From assembly GCA_947463515.1 (NCBI GenBank), contig CANHRI010000010.1, forward strand, positions 1 through 59,550: 59,550 bases of DNA, given 5' to 3'. The stretch's first letter is position 1, and each line of letters opens with the position of its first letter. This stretch comes from Flavobacteriaceae bacterium. GTDB lineage: Bacteria; Bacteroidota; Bacteroidia; Flavobacteriales; Flavobacteriaceae. The notes under the pieces are model-generated. The model ran no database searches and was not told where the DNA came from. It saw only the letters and a program-made list of their open reading frames with translations. Both the position numbers and the translations under genes were made by a program. Of the stretch, positions 26,360 through 35,304 are shown piece after piece.

Positions 26360-28036
26360 TCACAAGGATTTTTTTTCCAAATCAAAAGGGTCGGTACATT
26401 CAAGTGTCATTACCTTTTTTTCTATAGGATGCCAAAAGCGTAATGTTACGGCATGTAAATAAAGTCGGTCTGCTTTTGTCCCATATAAATCATCTCCTTT
26501 AATCGGGCAATTGAGGCCATTTGGATGGGCGGCATGTACCCGTAATTGATGCGTTCTTCCAGTTATAGGTTGAAATTCTACAACGATATTATTGGCTTCT
26601 TTCCGCAACACTTTCCACAGCGTAGTAGCAGTTTTTCCATAGGTTTCACAAACGATTTGATGGGGTCGGTTGTCCAAATCCACGCGCAATGGTAAATCGA
26701 TAGTACCTGAATTATTTTGGGGAATGCCTTCTAAAATGGCGATATATTTTTTTTCAATTTTTCTAGAGATGAATTGGTACTGCAATTTTTTATGTATTTC
26801 TTGTGTCTTTGCGATCAAAAGCAATCCCGAAGTCGCTTGGTCCAAACGATGCACCAATAAAGGGCCGGTTGCTTCAGGATATTGCTTTTTTAAACGGGTG
26901 TATACAGAATCTTTAATGCTTTTGCCTGGCGTTGATAACAACGACTCGGGTTTATTTATCACCATGAGAAATGCGTCTTCGTATATAATTTCCAAGGTTT
27001 TTGTAAGGGCATCATTTACCAAAAATGGATTGTCTTCCATCGGGATACCCTCGAGCATGTGGGAGAGAATAGGGGCGCATTTGCCTGTACAAGCGGGATA
27101 AAACTGTCTGTGCTTTCTGATTTCCGATTTAGGCGATTGTCCCCACCAAAATTCAGCCATAGCAATAGGATTCAACTGATGTTGAAAAGCATAATGTAGC
27201 AACTTTGGGGCAGCACATTCGCCTGCTCCAGCCGGTGGATTTCCCTTAAATAGGTCCATCAAATTTTTAGTGGCGCCAAATTGATTGAGAAATGCATATT
27301 CAGAAAACAGTTGATTTTGCAATTGGGCTGAACGTTGCCGGCGTTCTTCTTTAAGTAGCTCGATTTCTTGTTCCAAACGATGAAGAGTTGCTTGAGCTGC
27401 TTCAAGTTTTGCCTTCCATTGCAGTTGCAAATGCCGCAACCGAATGTTTTCTAATTGACTTTCTTGAATCAAATGGTGCAGTGCTACTTCTGATAAATCG
27501 GGATTGTTTGTACGAAAATCGGCTCTTAGTTGCTTATTTTGCTTTTGAAGCAATTTATATTCAGCTATTTCTTTAGAAGCTATATTGTGCAATAATTCTT
27601 TATTTGCTTTGGCTTCTAACCATTCGGGGGAAGCTTCTTTTTGGGCTATTTTCTCGTTTAAAGCATTCAAAACGAGCTCTTCCTTTTTGAAATATCCTTT
27701 TTCAGTCAGCATATCATAGACTGTTGGAACAAATTTAGGCCAATGATTTTGATCCGCTAATTTTCCTGAAAATGCCCATAATTGTCCAAGTTCTCCTGAG
27801 GCAGTTTGTACCACCAAAACGCCAAACATTTTCCCAATGACAGGCCCTGTTTGATTTTCATCTAATCCAAAATTATGGTCGAAATCGGTTTGTTGCCCCA
27901 AATAGGTCTGAAGCTCCTTTGCCGCCCTACGACTTAATTCATGGGGCTCATAGAAAAATGGAAACGTAAATTTTTCAGGCATTGCTATACCTTCTAATGT
28001 AGTGGTGAAAGGAATAAAATGAGTAGGTCGTTCCAT
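26360..28036 (-). CDS. RluA-family pseudouridine synthase with large N-terminal extension
   Basis: 558 residues, more than twice a plain RluA. The C-terminal ~215 residues are the synthase: LVHRLDQATSGLLLIAK with the catalytic aspartate, and PITGRTHQLRVH. The N-terminal ~340 residues comprise a domain starting at FTFPFFYEPHELSRRAAKELQ, a coiled coil at ~185-245 (RLEQEIELLKEERRQRSAQL), and a cysteine-bearing stretch GAGECAAPKLL ... FYPACTGKCAPI that could bind metal. Probably modifies rRNA or tRNA; the target is not deducible. This architecture occurs in other Bacteroidetes and some gammaproteobacteria. Confidence 0.85.
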   Translation of the reverse strand: MERPTHFIPFTTTLEGIAMPEKFTFPFFYEPHELSRRAAKELQTYLGQQTDFDHNFGLDENQTGPVIGKMFGVLVVQTASGELGQLWAFSGKLADQNHWPKFVPTVYDMLTEKGYFKKEELVLNALNEKIAQKEASPEWLEAKANKELLHNIASKEIAEYKLLQKQNKQLRADFRTNNPDLSEVALHHLIQESQLENIRLRHLQLQWKAKLEAAQATLHRLEQEIELLKEERRQRSAQLQNQLFSEYAFLNQFGATKNLMDLFKGNPPAGAGECAAPKLLHYAFQHQLNPIAMAEFWWGQSPKSEIRKHRQFYPACTGKCAPILSHMLEGIPMEDNPFLVNDALTKTLEIIYEDAFLMVINKPESLLSTPGKSIKDSVYTRLKKQYPEATGPLLVHRLDQATSGLLLIAKTQEIHKKLQYQFISRKIEKKYIAILEGIPQNNSGTIDLPLRVDLDNRPHQIVCETYGKTATTLWKVLRKEANNIVVEFQPITGRTHQLRVHAAHPNGLNCPIKGDDLYGTKADRLYLHAVTLRFWHPIEKKVMTLECTDPFDLEKKSL

Positions 28037-28148
28037 GGGCTAAATCTAGTCATTCCATGGGAAAAGATGAGCAATGTGAATATAAAAATTAAGATTTTTA
28101 TAATAAATAATTGGGATTTTTTTGGGAGTATTTTGAAAGTAATACTTT

Positions 28149-28156
28149 TAAATTTG
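28149..28156 (+). promoter_or_regulatory. Candidate -7 element TAAATTTG for the SPFH gene
   Basis: TAAATTTG fits TAnnTTTG, 19 bases before ATG 28175. A TTG at 28122-28124 is 24 bases upstream, slightly beyond the usual -33 spacing. Confidence 0.4.
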
Positions 28157-28174
28157 AAATAAAAACTTTTGACT

Positions 28175-28951
28175 ATGAAAAAAATACTTTTACTTTCAGG
28201 CCTTGCGATACTTTCAGTTAGTTGTGCCGTTGTTCGTCCCGGTGAGGTGGGAATTCGTCAGAAAATGGGTAAGTTGTCTGATAAAATTCATACCCAGGGC
28301 GCCGTGTTTTTCAACCCATTTACTTCCAAAGTGGTAAAGACATCCATTCAAACTAACGATTTAGAATTAACTTTGAGTTTACCTAGTAAAGAGGGGCTTA
28401 GTATTAGTTCTCAAATTTCAATTTTATACCGTTTGGATCAAGATAAAGTGCCTAATATCATTCGCAATTTAGGGTTAAGTTATGAAGGTATTATTTCAAA
28501 TGTCTTTCGTTCAGCCTCAGCCGATGTTTGTGCTCGTTTTTTTGCCAAGGACATGCACTCGGGAATGCGTTCCAATATTGAAGAGGAAATCCGAAAACAA
28601 ATGGATATCATTCTAGGACCACAAGGCATCCGCATCGAATCGGTGTTGTTAAAGAGTATTCAACTTCCCGATGGATTGGCCAAATCAATTGAGCGGAAAT
28701 TGCAAGCAGAACAGGAAGCCATGCGAATGGAATTTGTGTTGCAACAAGAAAAATTGGAAGCCGACCGTGTGATTATTCAAGCGAAAGGAACCCGCGATGC
28801 ACAGAAAATTTTAGCCGAAGGGTTGTCGCAAGAAATCATAAAACTCCGCAGTATAGAAGCGTTCTTGGAATTGGCTAAATCCAATAACAGTAAGGTGATT
28901 ATCACCGATGGAAAAGCACCGTTCTTGGTAGGAGGAGAGGAAAAACCATAA
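28175..28951 (+). CDS. SPFH/prohibitin-family lipoprotein
   Basis: 258 residues from ATG 28175; a TTG two codons earlier is in frame. MKKILLLSGLAILSVSC is a lipoprotein signal with Cys17. The SPFH domain follows (VVRPGEVGIRQKMGKL, FFNPFTSKVVKTSIQTND) and then a helical region with KLQAEQEAMRMEFVLQQEKL and AEGLSQEIIKLRSIEAFLELA. Most prohibitin-like proteins use a transmembrane anchor; here the anchor is a lipid. It may scaffold membrane protein complexes. Stand-alone gene with its own terminator. Confidence 0.85.
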   Translation: MKKILLLSGLAILSVSCAVVRPGEVGIRQKMGKLSDKIHTQGAVFFNPFTSKVVKTSIQTNDLELTLSLPSKEGLSISSQISILYRLDQDKVPNIIRNLGLSYEGIISNVFRSASADVCARFFAKDMHSGMRSNIEEEIRKQMDIILGPQGIRIESVLLKSIQLPDGLAKSIERKLQAEQEAMRMEFVLQQEKLEADRVIIQAKGTRDAQKILAEGLSQEIIKLRSIEAFLELAKSNNSKVIITDGKAPFLVGGEEKP

Positions 28952-28975
28952 AAATTTGTTAGGTTTCTATAAACG

Positions 28976-29010
28976 AAAATGCCCCGTAGTTTTTGGCTCG
29001 GGGCATTTTT
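28976..29010. terminator. Bidirectional intrinsic terminator
   Basis: Stem AAAATGCCCCG / CGGGGCATTTTT, 12-base loop, between convergent genes. Confidence 0.85.
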
Positions 29011-29028
29011 TTCGTAAATTATTATAAC

Positions 29029-30657
29029 TCAAACCTGAATCACGCCTAAGTTGAATTTCTTTTCTATGGGTGCATGGTTAGCCGCTTCAATTCCCATAGA
29101 AATCCAGGTGCGTGTTTCCAACGGATCAATAATGGCATCGGTCCACAAACGCGCAGCAGCGTAGTAGGGGGAAACTTGTGCATCGTAGCGTGCTTTGATG
29201 CGGTCAAATAACTCTTGTTCTTTTACTTCATCAACTAATTCTCCTTTCGCTTTGAGTGAAGCCGCTTCAATTTGCATCAATACTTTTGCTGCTTGAGCGC
29301 CACCCATTACGGCCAATTCGGCACTGGGCCAAGCGACAATAAGACGTGGGTCGTACGCTTTTCCACACATGGCGTAATTGCCCGCTCCATACGAATTTCC
29401 GATAACTATGGTGAACTTAGGCACTACTGAGTTGGATACCGCATTTACCATTTTGGCTCCATCTTTAATGATGCCGCCGTGTTCACTTTTGGAGCCCACC
29501 ATAAATCCGGTGACATCTTGTAAAAAAACTAAGGGGATTTTCTTTTGGTTGCAATTAGCGATAAATCGAGTGGCTTTGTCAGCACTATCAGAATAGATAA
29601 CGCCTCCAAATTGGAGTTCCCCTTTCTTCGTTTTAGAAACCGTGCGTTGATTGGCTACAATGCCTACAGCCCAGCCGTCAATACGAGCATACCCCGTAAT
29701 GATGGATTGACCGTACCCCGCTTTATATTCATCAAATTCCGATTGATCGACCAAGCGTTTGATGATTTCCATCATATTGTATTGATCGGAACGTGATTTG
29801 GGTAAAATTCCATAAATATCACTGGGTTCTAAGGCTGGTTTTTCCGCTTTAATACGATCGAAACCGGCTTGTTCGTAGGCACCTATTTTTTGTACCACTC
29901 GACGAATTCGGTCCAAAGCATCTTTATCATCTTTGGCTTTATAATCGGTTACACCCGATATTTCGCAATGAGTAGTGGCTCCTCCTAAAGTTTCATTATC
30001 AATGTTTTCCCCAATGGCAGCTTTAACCAAATAGCTTCCTGCCAAGAAGATACTTCCTGTTTTATCTACAATAAGCGCTTCATCACTCATGATAGGAAGG
30101 TAGGCTCCTCCGGCCACACAACTCCCCATAACGGCAGCAATTTGGGTAATTCCCATGCTGCTCATGATGGCATTATTTCGAAAAATACGACCAAAATGTT
30201 CTTTGTCTGGAAAGATTTCGTCTTGCATGGGTAAATAAACACCGGCCGAATCCACCAAATAAATGATGGGCAATCGATTTTCTATCGCAATTTCTTGGGC
30301 ACGTAAGTTTTTCTTTCCCGTAATGGGAAACCAAGCCCCTGCTTTTACTGTTGCATCATTGGCCACAACCATACATTGTTTCCCATGTATGTATCCAATT
30401 TTTACTACTACACCTCCCGAGGGACACCCGCCATGTTCGGCATACATTCCATCGCCGGCAAAAGCACCAATTTCAATACTTTGCGCATCTTGATCCAACA
30501 GGTAATCGATACGTTCACGCGCGGTCATTTTGCCTTCTGCATGCAATTTTTCAATGCGTTTTTCGCCTCCGCCTAATCTAACTTTTGCAAAGCGTTGTTT
30601 TAGTTCGGAAAGCAGTAATTTATTATGGTCTTCGTTTTTATTAAAGTTCAGGTCCAT
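29029..30657 (-). CDS. Acyl-CoA carboxylase beta subunit (methylcrotonyl/propionyl-CoA type)
   Basis: 542 residues, carboxyltransferase subunit of biotin-dependent acyl-CoA carboxylase. N-terminal half: GGEKRIEKLHAEGKMTARERI and LVDSAGVYLPMQDEIFPDKEHFGRIF, the latter being typical of methylcrotonyl-CoA carboxylase beta. C-terminal half: QDVTGFMVG, GNSYGAGNYAMCGKAYDPR and AVMGGAQAAKVL. Most likely leucine catabolism, but substrate choice is not certain. No alpha (biotin) subunit is in the window. Confidence 0.87.
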   Translation of the reverse strand: MDLNFNKNEDHNKLLLSELKQRFAKVRLGGGEKRIEKLHAEGKMTARERIDYLLDQDAQSIEIGAFAGDGMYAEHGGCPSGGVVVKIGYIHGKQCMVVANDATVKAGAWFPITGKKNLRAQEIAIENRLPIIYLVDSAGVYLPMQDEIFPDKEHFGRIFRNNAIMSSMGITQIAAVMGSCVAGGAYLPIMSDEALIVDKTGSIFLAGSYLVKAAIGENIDNETLGGATTHCEISGVTDYKAKDDKDALDRIRRVVQKIGAYEQAGFDRIKAEKPALEPSDIYGILPKSRSDQYNMMEIIKRLVDQSEFDEYKAGYGQSIITGYARIDGWAVGIVANQRTVSKTKKGELQFGGVIYSDSADKATRFIANCNQKKIPLVFLQDVTGFMVGSKSEHGGIIKDGAKMVNAVSNSVVPKFTIVIGNSYGAGNYAMCGKAYDPRLIVAWPSAELAVMGGAQAAKVLMQIEAASLKAKGELVDEVKEQELFDRIKARYDAQVSPYYAAARLWTDAIIDPLETRTWISMGIEAANHAPIEKKFNLGVIQV

Positions 30658-30765
30658 GGGGTTGTTTATTTGCGTCGCTAAAGTACGAAAACGATTGAAA
30701 TTGGACTAATCACCAAAAATGTTCTATATTAAATTATTGTAAAAAAATAACGGGGACTTGTTTTT

Positions 30766-30802
30766 TTGTTAATGTTAACTTAACATTGTGACTCTAATTT
30801 TG
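30766..30802 (+). promoter_or_regulatory. Candidate promoter and operator of the phosphate-uptake operon
   Basis: TAATTTTG at 30795-30802 matches the -7 box, 22 bases before ATG 30824. Where -33 should be there is instead the palindrome TGTTAACTTAACA (30773-30785), within a TTAATGTTAACTTAACATT block of TTAAC repeats. A repeat block replacing -33 suggests an activator site; by context a PhoB-like regulator is a candidate. Confidence 0.4.
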
Positions 30803-30823
30803 CCACATAAAAATCAACAAAAC

Positions 30824-31468
30824 ATGACACTTAATAGCATATTTCAGTTCTTAGTTCCTAAAGATAAAAAATTCTTCCCATTATTCGAGCAAGCTTCAAA
30901 AAACTTGACTTTGATGGCAAGCACATTGCATGATGCCGTAAATGCTCCTAAGGAGGAGCGTGAGGAATTGTTTCGCAAGGTTGAGGAATTGGAAGCTATA
31001 ATTGAAGATATTGCTCACAAAACACACTTAGAGTTAAGTCGCAATTTTATCACCCCATTTGACCGTGAAGATATCCACTCGTTAATCAAATCAATCGACA
31101 ACGTGGCCGATAATATGCATGGTGGCGCCAGTCGTATTCGTTTGTATCAAGTGGATAAGATTACCAAATCCATTCGAAAGTTAACCGAAATCAATTTGGA
31201 AGCGTGTCAGTTAATAGAAGTTGGTATTAAAGAATTAAAAGACCTTAAAAATCCTAAGGCTATTAAAGATACGTGTAAGAAAATAAATCGTTTGGAAAGT
31301 AAAGCAGATGCTGTTTTTGACAAAGCGGTGGCCGATATTTTTGAAAACGAAACCGATGTCAAAAACATCATCAAATACAAAGAGGTATTGTCCTCATTGG
31401 AGATGGCTTCTGATAAGTGTAAAAGCGTTTCCAATGTGATGGAACAAATTTCTGTGAAACACTCTTAA
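30824..31468 (+). CDS. PhoU-like DUF47 protein, partner of the Pit transporter
   Basis: 214 residues from MTLNSIFQFLVPKDKKFF (the frame opens at 30788). All-helical PhoU-like fold with acidic metal-binding repeats: EELEAIIEDIAHKTHLEL, then FDREDIHSLIKSIDNVADNMHGGASR and NRLESKADAVFDKAVADIF. DUF47 proteins are encoded beside Pit transporters and are thought to regulate or gate phosphate uptake. The pit gene starts 12 bases downstream. Confidence 0.9.
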   Translation: MTLNSIFQFLVPKDKKFFPLFEQASKNLTLMASTLHDAVNAPKEEREELFRKVEELEAIIEDIAHKTHLELSRNFITPFDREDIHSLIKSIDNVADNMHGGASRIRLYQVDKITKSIRKLTEINLEACQLIEVGIKELKDLKNPKAIKDTCKKINRLESKADAVFDKAVADIFENETDVKNIIKYKEVLSSLEMASDKCKSVSNVMEQISVKHS

Positions 31469-31479
31469 TTACCGGATTC

Positions 31480-32802
31480 ATGGAATTTACCTTATTAATT
31501 CTTATTATCTTTCTGGCACTTGCCTTTGATTACATCAACGGTTTTCACGATGCGGCCAATTCAATTGCGACCATCGTTGCGACGAAAGTGTTGACTCCTT
31601 TTCAAGCGGTGCTTTGGGCTGCTTTTTTTAACTTTTTGGCCTATTGGGTTTTTGGTTTTGGAGTTGCCGATACGGTGGCCAAAACCGCTAAAACCAGTAG
31701 TTTAGACTTAACGGTACTATTAGCCGGAATTCTAGCCGCTATAGTTTGGAACTTATTAACCTGGTGGAAAGGAATTCCTTCTTCATCCTCTCATACTTTG
31801 ATTGGAGGGTTTGCAGGCGCTGCAATTGCGCATGGGTTTTCGGGAAAAGTAACCGATTTAGAACATGCCGGTTGGAATATTGTTTCTTGGTATAAATACA
31901 AAGAAGGGGATTTGTTGCCCAGTGGGGTTTTGATTGTAATTTGTTTTATCGTCTTAGCACCCTTAGTGGGAATGTTTATTTCTTACTGTCTGTCCTTATG
32001 GATGATGTACTCTTCGCGCAAAGCCATTGGTCCTAAAGTATTTACGGTAGCCTTAATGCTTTTGGTTTTTTTGTTTTTGTCTACGGTAATGATAGGTTAT
32101 GAGTCAATTGAAAAGCCTCGTTTTGAAAGTCATTTTTGGTCGGTGGTGACCGAACCACACAATATCAAGTGGTTACTGGTAGCTGTTATTTTTTATAGTT
32201 TAGCCATTTTCAACCTCATTTTTAGTTCGTATTCTGCAGCCAAAGCGGAGTCAGTATTGAAAAAAATGCAGTTGTTGTCCTCAGCTGCTTTTAGTTTGGG
32301 GCACGGCGGGAATGACTCACAAAAAGTTATGGGTATTATTGCTGCTGCGGTGGCGGTGTATTTAAATACGACACACCAAGAAGTGATGACGATGCCCGAG
32401 TGGTTGCGCGTTGTTTTACCCAATGAAGAAGAGGGAATCAAAAGTCAGATGCCCGAATGGATTCCACTTACCTGTTACACGGTAATTGCGTTAGGAACCT
32501 TAAGTGGTGGTTGGAAAATTGTGAAAACAATGGGGTCCAAAATCACCAAAGTAAACGCATTTGAAGGCGTTGTGGCAGAGTCTGCGGGGGCATTGACGTT
32601 ATTTTCTACAGAGCATTTTAAAATTCCAGTTTCTACAACGCACACCATCACTGGTTCGATTATTGGGGTAGGAGTAACCAAACGCATCTCAGCTGTTCGC
32701 TGGGGAGTTACGGTTAATTTACTCTGGGCGTGGATATTAACCATACCAGTATCGGCTATTATGGCTGCTCTTTTCTATTATTTAGTTAATTTGATTTTAT
32801 AA
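31480..32802 (+). CDS. Low-affinity inorganic phosphate transporter, Pit family
   Basis: 440 residues, about ten transmembrane helices. The internal duplication typical of Pit is clear: FDYINGFHDAANSIATIVATKVLTP... near the N-terminus, with GGNDSQKVMGIIAAAVAV at ~285 and the ending GALTLFSTEHFKIPVSTTHTITGSIIGVG. Also SSSHTLIGGFAGAAI. Moves metal-phosphate with protons across the inner membrane. It lies between DUF47 and the porin in an operon. Confidence 0.93.
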   Translation: MEFTLLILIIFLALAFDYINGFHDAANSIATIVATKVLTPFQAVLWAAFFNFLAYWVFGFGVADTVAKTAKTSSLDLTVLLAGILAAIVWNLLTWWKGIPSSSSHTLIGGFAGAAIAHGFSGKVTDLEHAGWNIVSWYKYKEGDLLPSGVLIVICFIVLAPLVGMFISYCLSLWMMYSSRKAIGPKVFTVALMLLVFLFLSTVMIGYESIEKPRFESHFWSVVTEPHNIKWLLVAVIFYSLAIFNLIFSSYSAAKAESVLKKMQLLSSAAFSLGHGGNDSQKVMGIIAAAVAVYLNTTHQEVMTMPEWLRVVLPNEEEGIKSQMPEWIPLTCYTVIALGTLSGGWKIVKTMGSKITKVNAFEGVVAESAGALTLFSTEHFKIPVSTTHTITGSIIGVGVTKRISAVRWGVTVNLLWAWILTIPVSAIMAALFYYLVNLIL

Positions 32803-32808
32803 ACAAAC

Positions 32809-32835
32809 AAGTCACCCATTACGGTGACTTTTTTT
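32809..32835 (+). terminator. Intrinsic terminator after pit
   Basis: Stem AAGTCACC / GGTGACTT with a 6-base loop and T8. Some read-through into the porin gene 50 bases on is possible. Confidence 0.78.
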
Positions 32836-32884
32836 TGCTTCATGTTTAATTTTCTTTCTAACTTGTAGGCCAATAGATTGTTTT

Positions 32885-34120
32885 ATGGGAATGCAATTCA
32901 GACCGTATTTTTTTCTTCTTTTTATTTTGATTTTTACCAAGAGTTGGGCCCAACCCGTTTTGGAAAAAAATAAGAGTGATAATGACTTGAAATTATCCAC
33001 GTTGCCATATTATAGTTTTGGTAAAGGATTGGGTCTTACGGCACCCGATAGTTTATTTCAAATGAATTTGCGTTTCCGGATTCAAAATCGTGCGACCTAT
33101 GTCAAAAATGAATTTGAAGAAGGGGGCTATGATTGGCAAATTCGTCGCTTACGCCTTCGTTTTGATGGTTTTGTAGGAAGTCCAAAATTTTTATACGTCA
33201 TTCAATTATCATTTGCCCCTGGCGACACGGGCGAGATTCGGGAAGGCGATAATTATAATATTATTCGGGATGCTGTGATTACGTATCGTCCGAATCCGCA
33301 ATGGAATTTTAGTTTCGGTCAAACCAAATTACCCGGGAATCGGCAACGTATTAATTCCTCGGGGGCGTTGCAACTTACCGATCGATCCATTAACAACGCG
33401 CGTTTTAATATTGATCGTGATTTCGGATTTCAGGTCCACCATTTGAAACAACGAAGTAATCAATTTTCCTACAATCTAAAAGCCGCGTTGTCGACTGGGG
33501 AAGGGCGAAATACAACCAACGGCCCCGACAGTGGATTGGCGTTAACTGGTAAAGTCGAATTGATGCCGCTGGGGGCGTTTACCAAAGATGGCGTTTATTT
33601 TGAAGGGGATTTAATTCGGGAAGCCAAACCCAAACTCTTTTTCTCTGCCTCCTTTCAGCAAAATAATAAGGCCCAACGAACGCAAGGGCAACTCGGTGAC
33701 GATTTGTTTCAAGCGCGAACGTTAAAGTCGGTTTTACTTGACGGCATGTTTAAATACAAAGGATTTGCAGCGATGGCCACGTACATGTCTCGATCTACAA
33801 CGCGAAATGCAATTACAATTAATCCTCTTGATCCCACCCAAACGCGTTTTGTATATGTAGGCAGTGGATTTGATTACCAATGCAGTTATCTAACTCCGTC
33901 GAATTACGAGTTTATTGCCCGTTATTCGACCCAAAAAGTCGGAGCTGATATTGTAAACCTAGCTCCTGATACCCAAGAATATACGTTAGGTTTAACGAAG
34001 TATGTGTGGGAACATGCCTTCAAAATTCAAGCTGAAGTTACCTACGACCGCCTTCAGTTTGTGCAAGGCAGTGAGCAAAACAATTGGTATGTTCGTTTTC
34101 AAATCGAAATGGGGATATAG
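32885..34120 (+). CDS. Phosphate-selective porin O/P-family outer-membrane porin
   Basis: 411 residues. Signal peptide MGMQFRPYFFLLFILIFTKSWAQ, then a 16-strand-type beta barrel: FQMNLRFRIQNRATYV, IRRLRLRFDGFVGSPKFLYVIQLSFA, WNFSFGQTKLPGNRQRINSS, ending YVRFQIEMGI with an amphipathic final strand. It resembles the OprO/OprP family. Standing next to pit and DUF47, it likely admits phosphate through the outer membrane. Confidence 0.85.
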   Translation: MGMQFRPYFFLLFILIFTKSWAQPVLEKNKSDNDLKLSTLPYYSFGKGLGLTAPDSLFQMNLRFRIQNRATYVKNEFEEGGYDWQIRRLRLRFDGFVGSPKFLYVIQLSFAPGDTGEIREGDNYNIIRDAVITYRPNPQWNFSFGQTKLPGNRQRINSSGALQLTDRSINNARFNIDRDFGFQVHHLKQRSNQFSYNLKAALSTGEGRNTTNGPDSGLALTGKVELMPLGAFTKDGVYFEGDLIREAKPKLFFSASFQQNNKAQRTQGQLGDDLFQARTLKSVLLDGMFKYKGFAAMATYMSRSTTRNAITINPLDPTQTRFVYVGSGFDYQCSYLTPSNYEFIARYSTQKVGADIVNLAPDTQEYTLGLTKYVWEHAFKIQAEVTYDRLQFVQGSEQNNWYVRFQIEMGI

Positions 34121-34128
34121 TTATATAA

Positions 34129-34156
34129 AAAAAACGGCCTATTTCTAGACCGTTAT
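34129..34156 (-). terminator. Terminator hairpin serving prfB
   Basis: Imperfect stem AACGG-CTA / TAG-CCGTT; the U-tract (T8) lies on the minus-strand side, so it mainly ends prfB. Confidence 0.65.
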
Positions 34157-34160
34157 TTCG

Positions 34161-35256
34161 TTAAGATTCTTTTTGTCCCATCATCATCAAATATGCTTTT
34201 AGGAACGCATCGATTTCTCCGTTCATCACTGCATCGACATCGCTTGTTTCTTGTCCCGTGCGCACATCCTTTACAAGTTTGTAGGGATGCATGACATAAT
34301 TTCGAATTTGTGAGCCCCACTCAATTTTCATTTTCCCCGCTTCAATATCAGCGCGCTGTTCCATGCGTTTCTTTAACTCGATTTCATATAATTGCGAGCG
34401 TAACATTTGCATGGCGCGTTCCCGGTTATCGTGTTGTGAACGCGTCTCAGAACACTGAATTTGTATACCGGTAGGTTTGTGAAGTAATTGAACTTTGGTT
34501 TCTACTTTATTGACATTTTGTCCGCCAGCACCACTGGAACGTGCAGTGGTAATTTCAATATCGGCAGGACTAATGGCAATTTCAATCGTGTCGTCAACCA
34601 AAGGATATACATAAACTGATGCAAATGAGGTATGGCGTTTGGCATTGCTATCAAAAGGAGAAATGCGGACCAATCGATGTACCCCGTTTTCACCTTTTAA
34701 ATATCCAAATGCAAAGTCGCCTTCAAATTCAAGGGTTACCGTTTTTATACCGGCCACATCGCCTTCTTGAAAGTTCAGCTCTTTGATTTTATAGCCTTGC
34801 TTTTCTCCCCACATCAAATACATACGCATCAGCAATGAGGCCCAGTCACAACTCTCTGTACCCCCAGCGCCTGCTGTAATTTGCAACACAGCACTCATTG
34901 AATCCCCTTCATCCGAAAGCATATTTCGGAACTCCAAGTCTTCTATTTGATGTAAGGTCAAGGCATACTGCGCATCCAATTCTTCCTCGGTGGCATCATC
35001 TTCTTTAAAAAATTCATAGGTAATTTGAAGTTCCTCCGCATAATTTTCAGCTTTGGTAAAATCTTCGACCCACTTTTTCTTGGAGCGCAAATTACGAACG
35101 ATTATTTCGGCTTGTTTAGCATTGTTCCAAAAGTCGGGCGCAAAGGTTTTTTCTTCCTCATTGGAAATTTCGATCAATTTGGCATCAATGTCAAAGATAC
35201 CTCCTCAACGCACCAAGGCGTTCTACAATACCTTTGATTTGTTCGGTATTTGTCAT
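34161..35256 (-). CDS. prfB: Peptide chain release factor 2, with programmed +1 frameshift
   Basis: Full product about 364 residues. The first part starts at ATG 35256 ([21 protein letters not shown]) and meets an in-frame TGA at 35193-35191 after 21 codons; the second frame continues from GAC at 35192 ([14 protein letters not shown]) to 34161. At the junction is AGGAGGTATCTTTGAC (35205-35190), nearly identical to the E. coli prfB site: internal Shine-Dalgarno, CTT slip codon, TGA, C. RF2 recognises UGA and UAA; low RF2 favours the shift, so the gene autoregulates. GAGGQNVNK is the peptidyl-tRNA hydrolysis motif. Confidence 0.95.
35190..35205 (-). promoter_or_regulatory. prfB: Programmed +1 ribosomal frameshift site in prfB
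   Basis: AGGAGG, three-base spacer TAT, CTT slippery codon, TGA stop and C. All elements of the conserved bacterial RF2 recoding signal are present with correct spacing and frame. Confidence 0.95.
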
Positions 35257-35304
35257 AAATTAATGTAGTTTTGTAGCCGCAAAAGTAAAGCATTGTTCTC
35301 GGAT

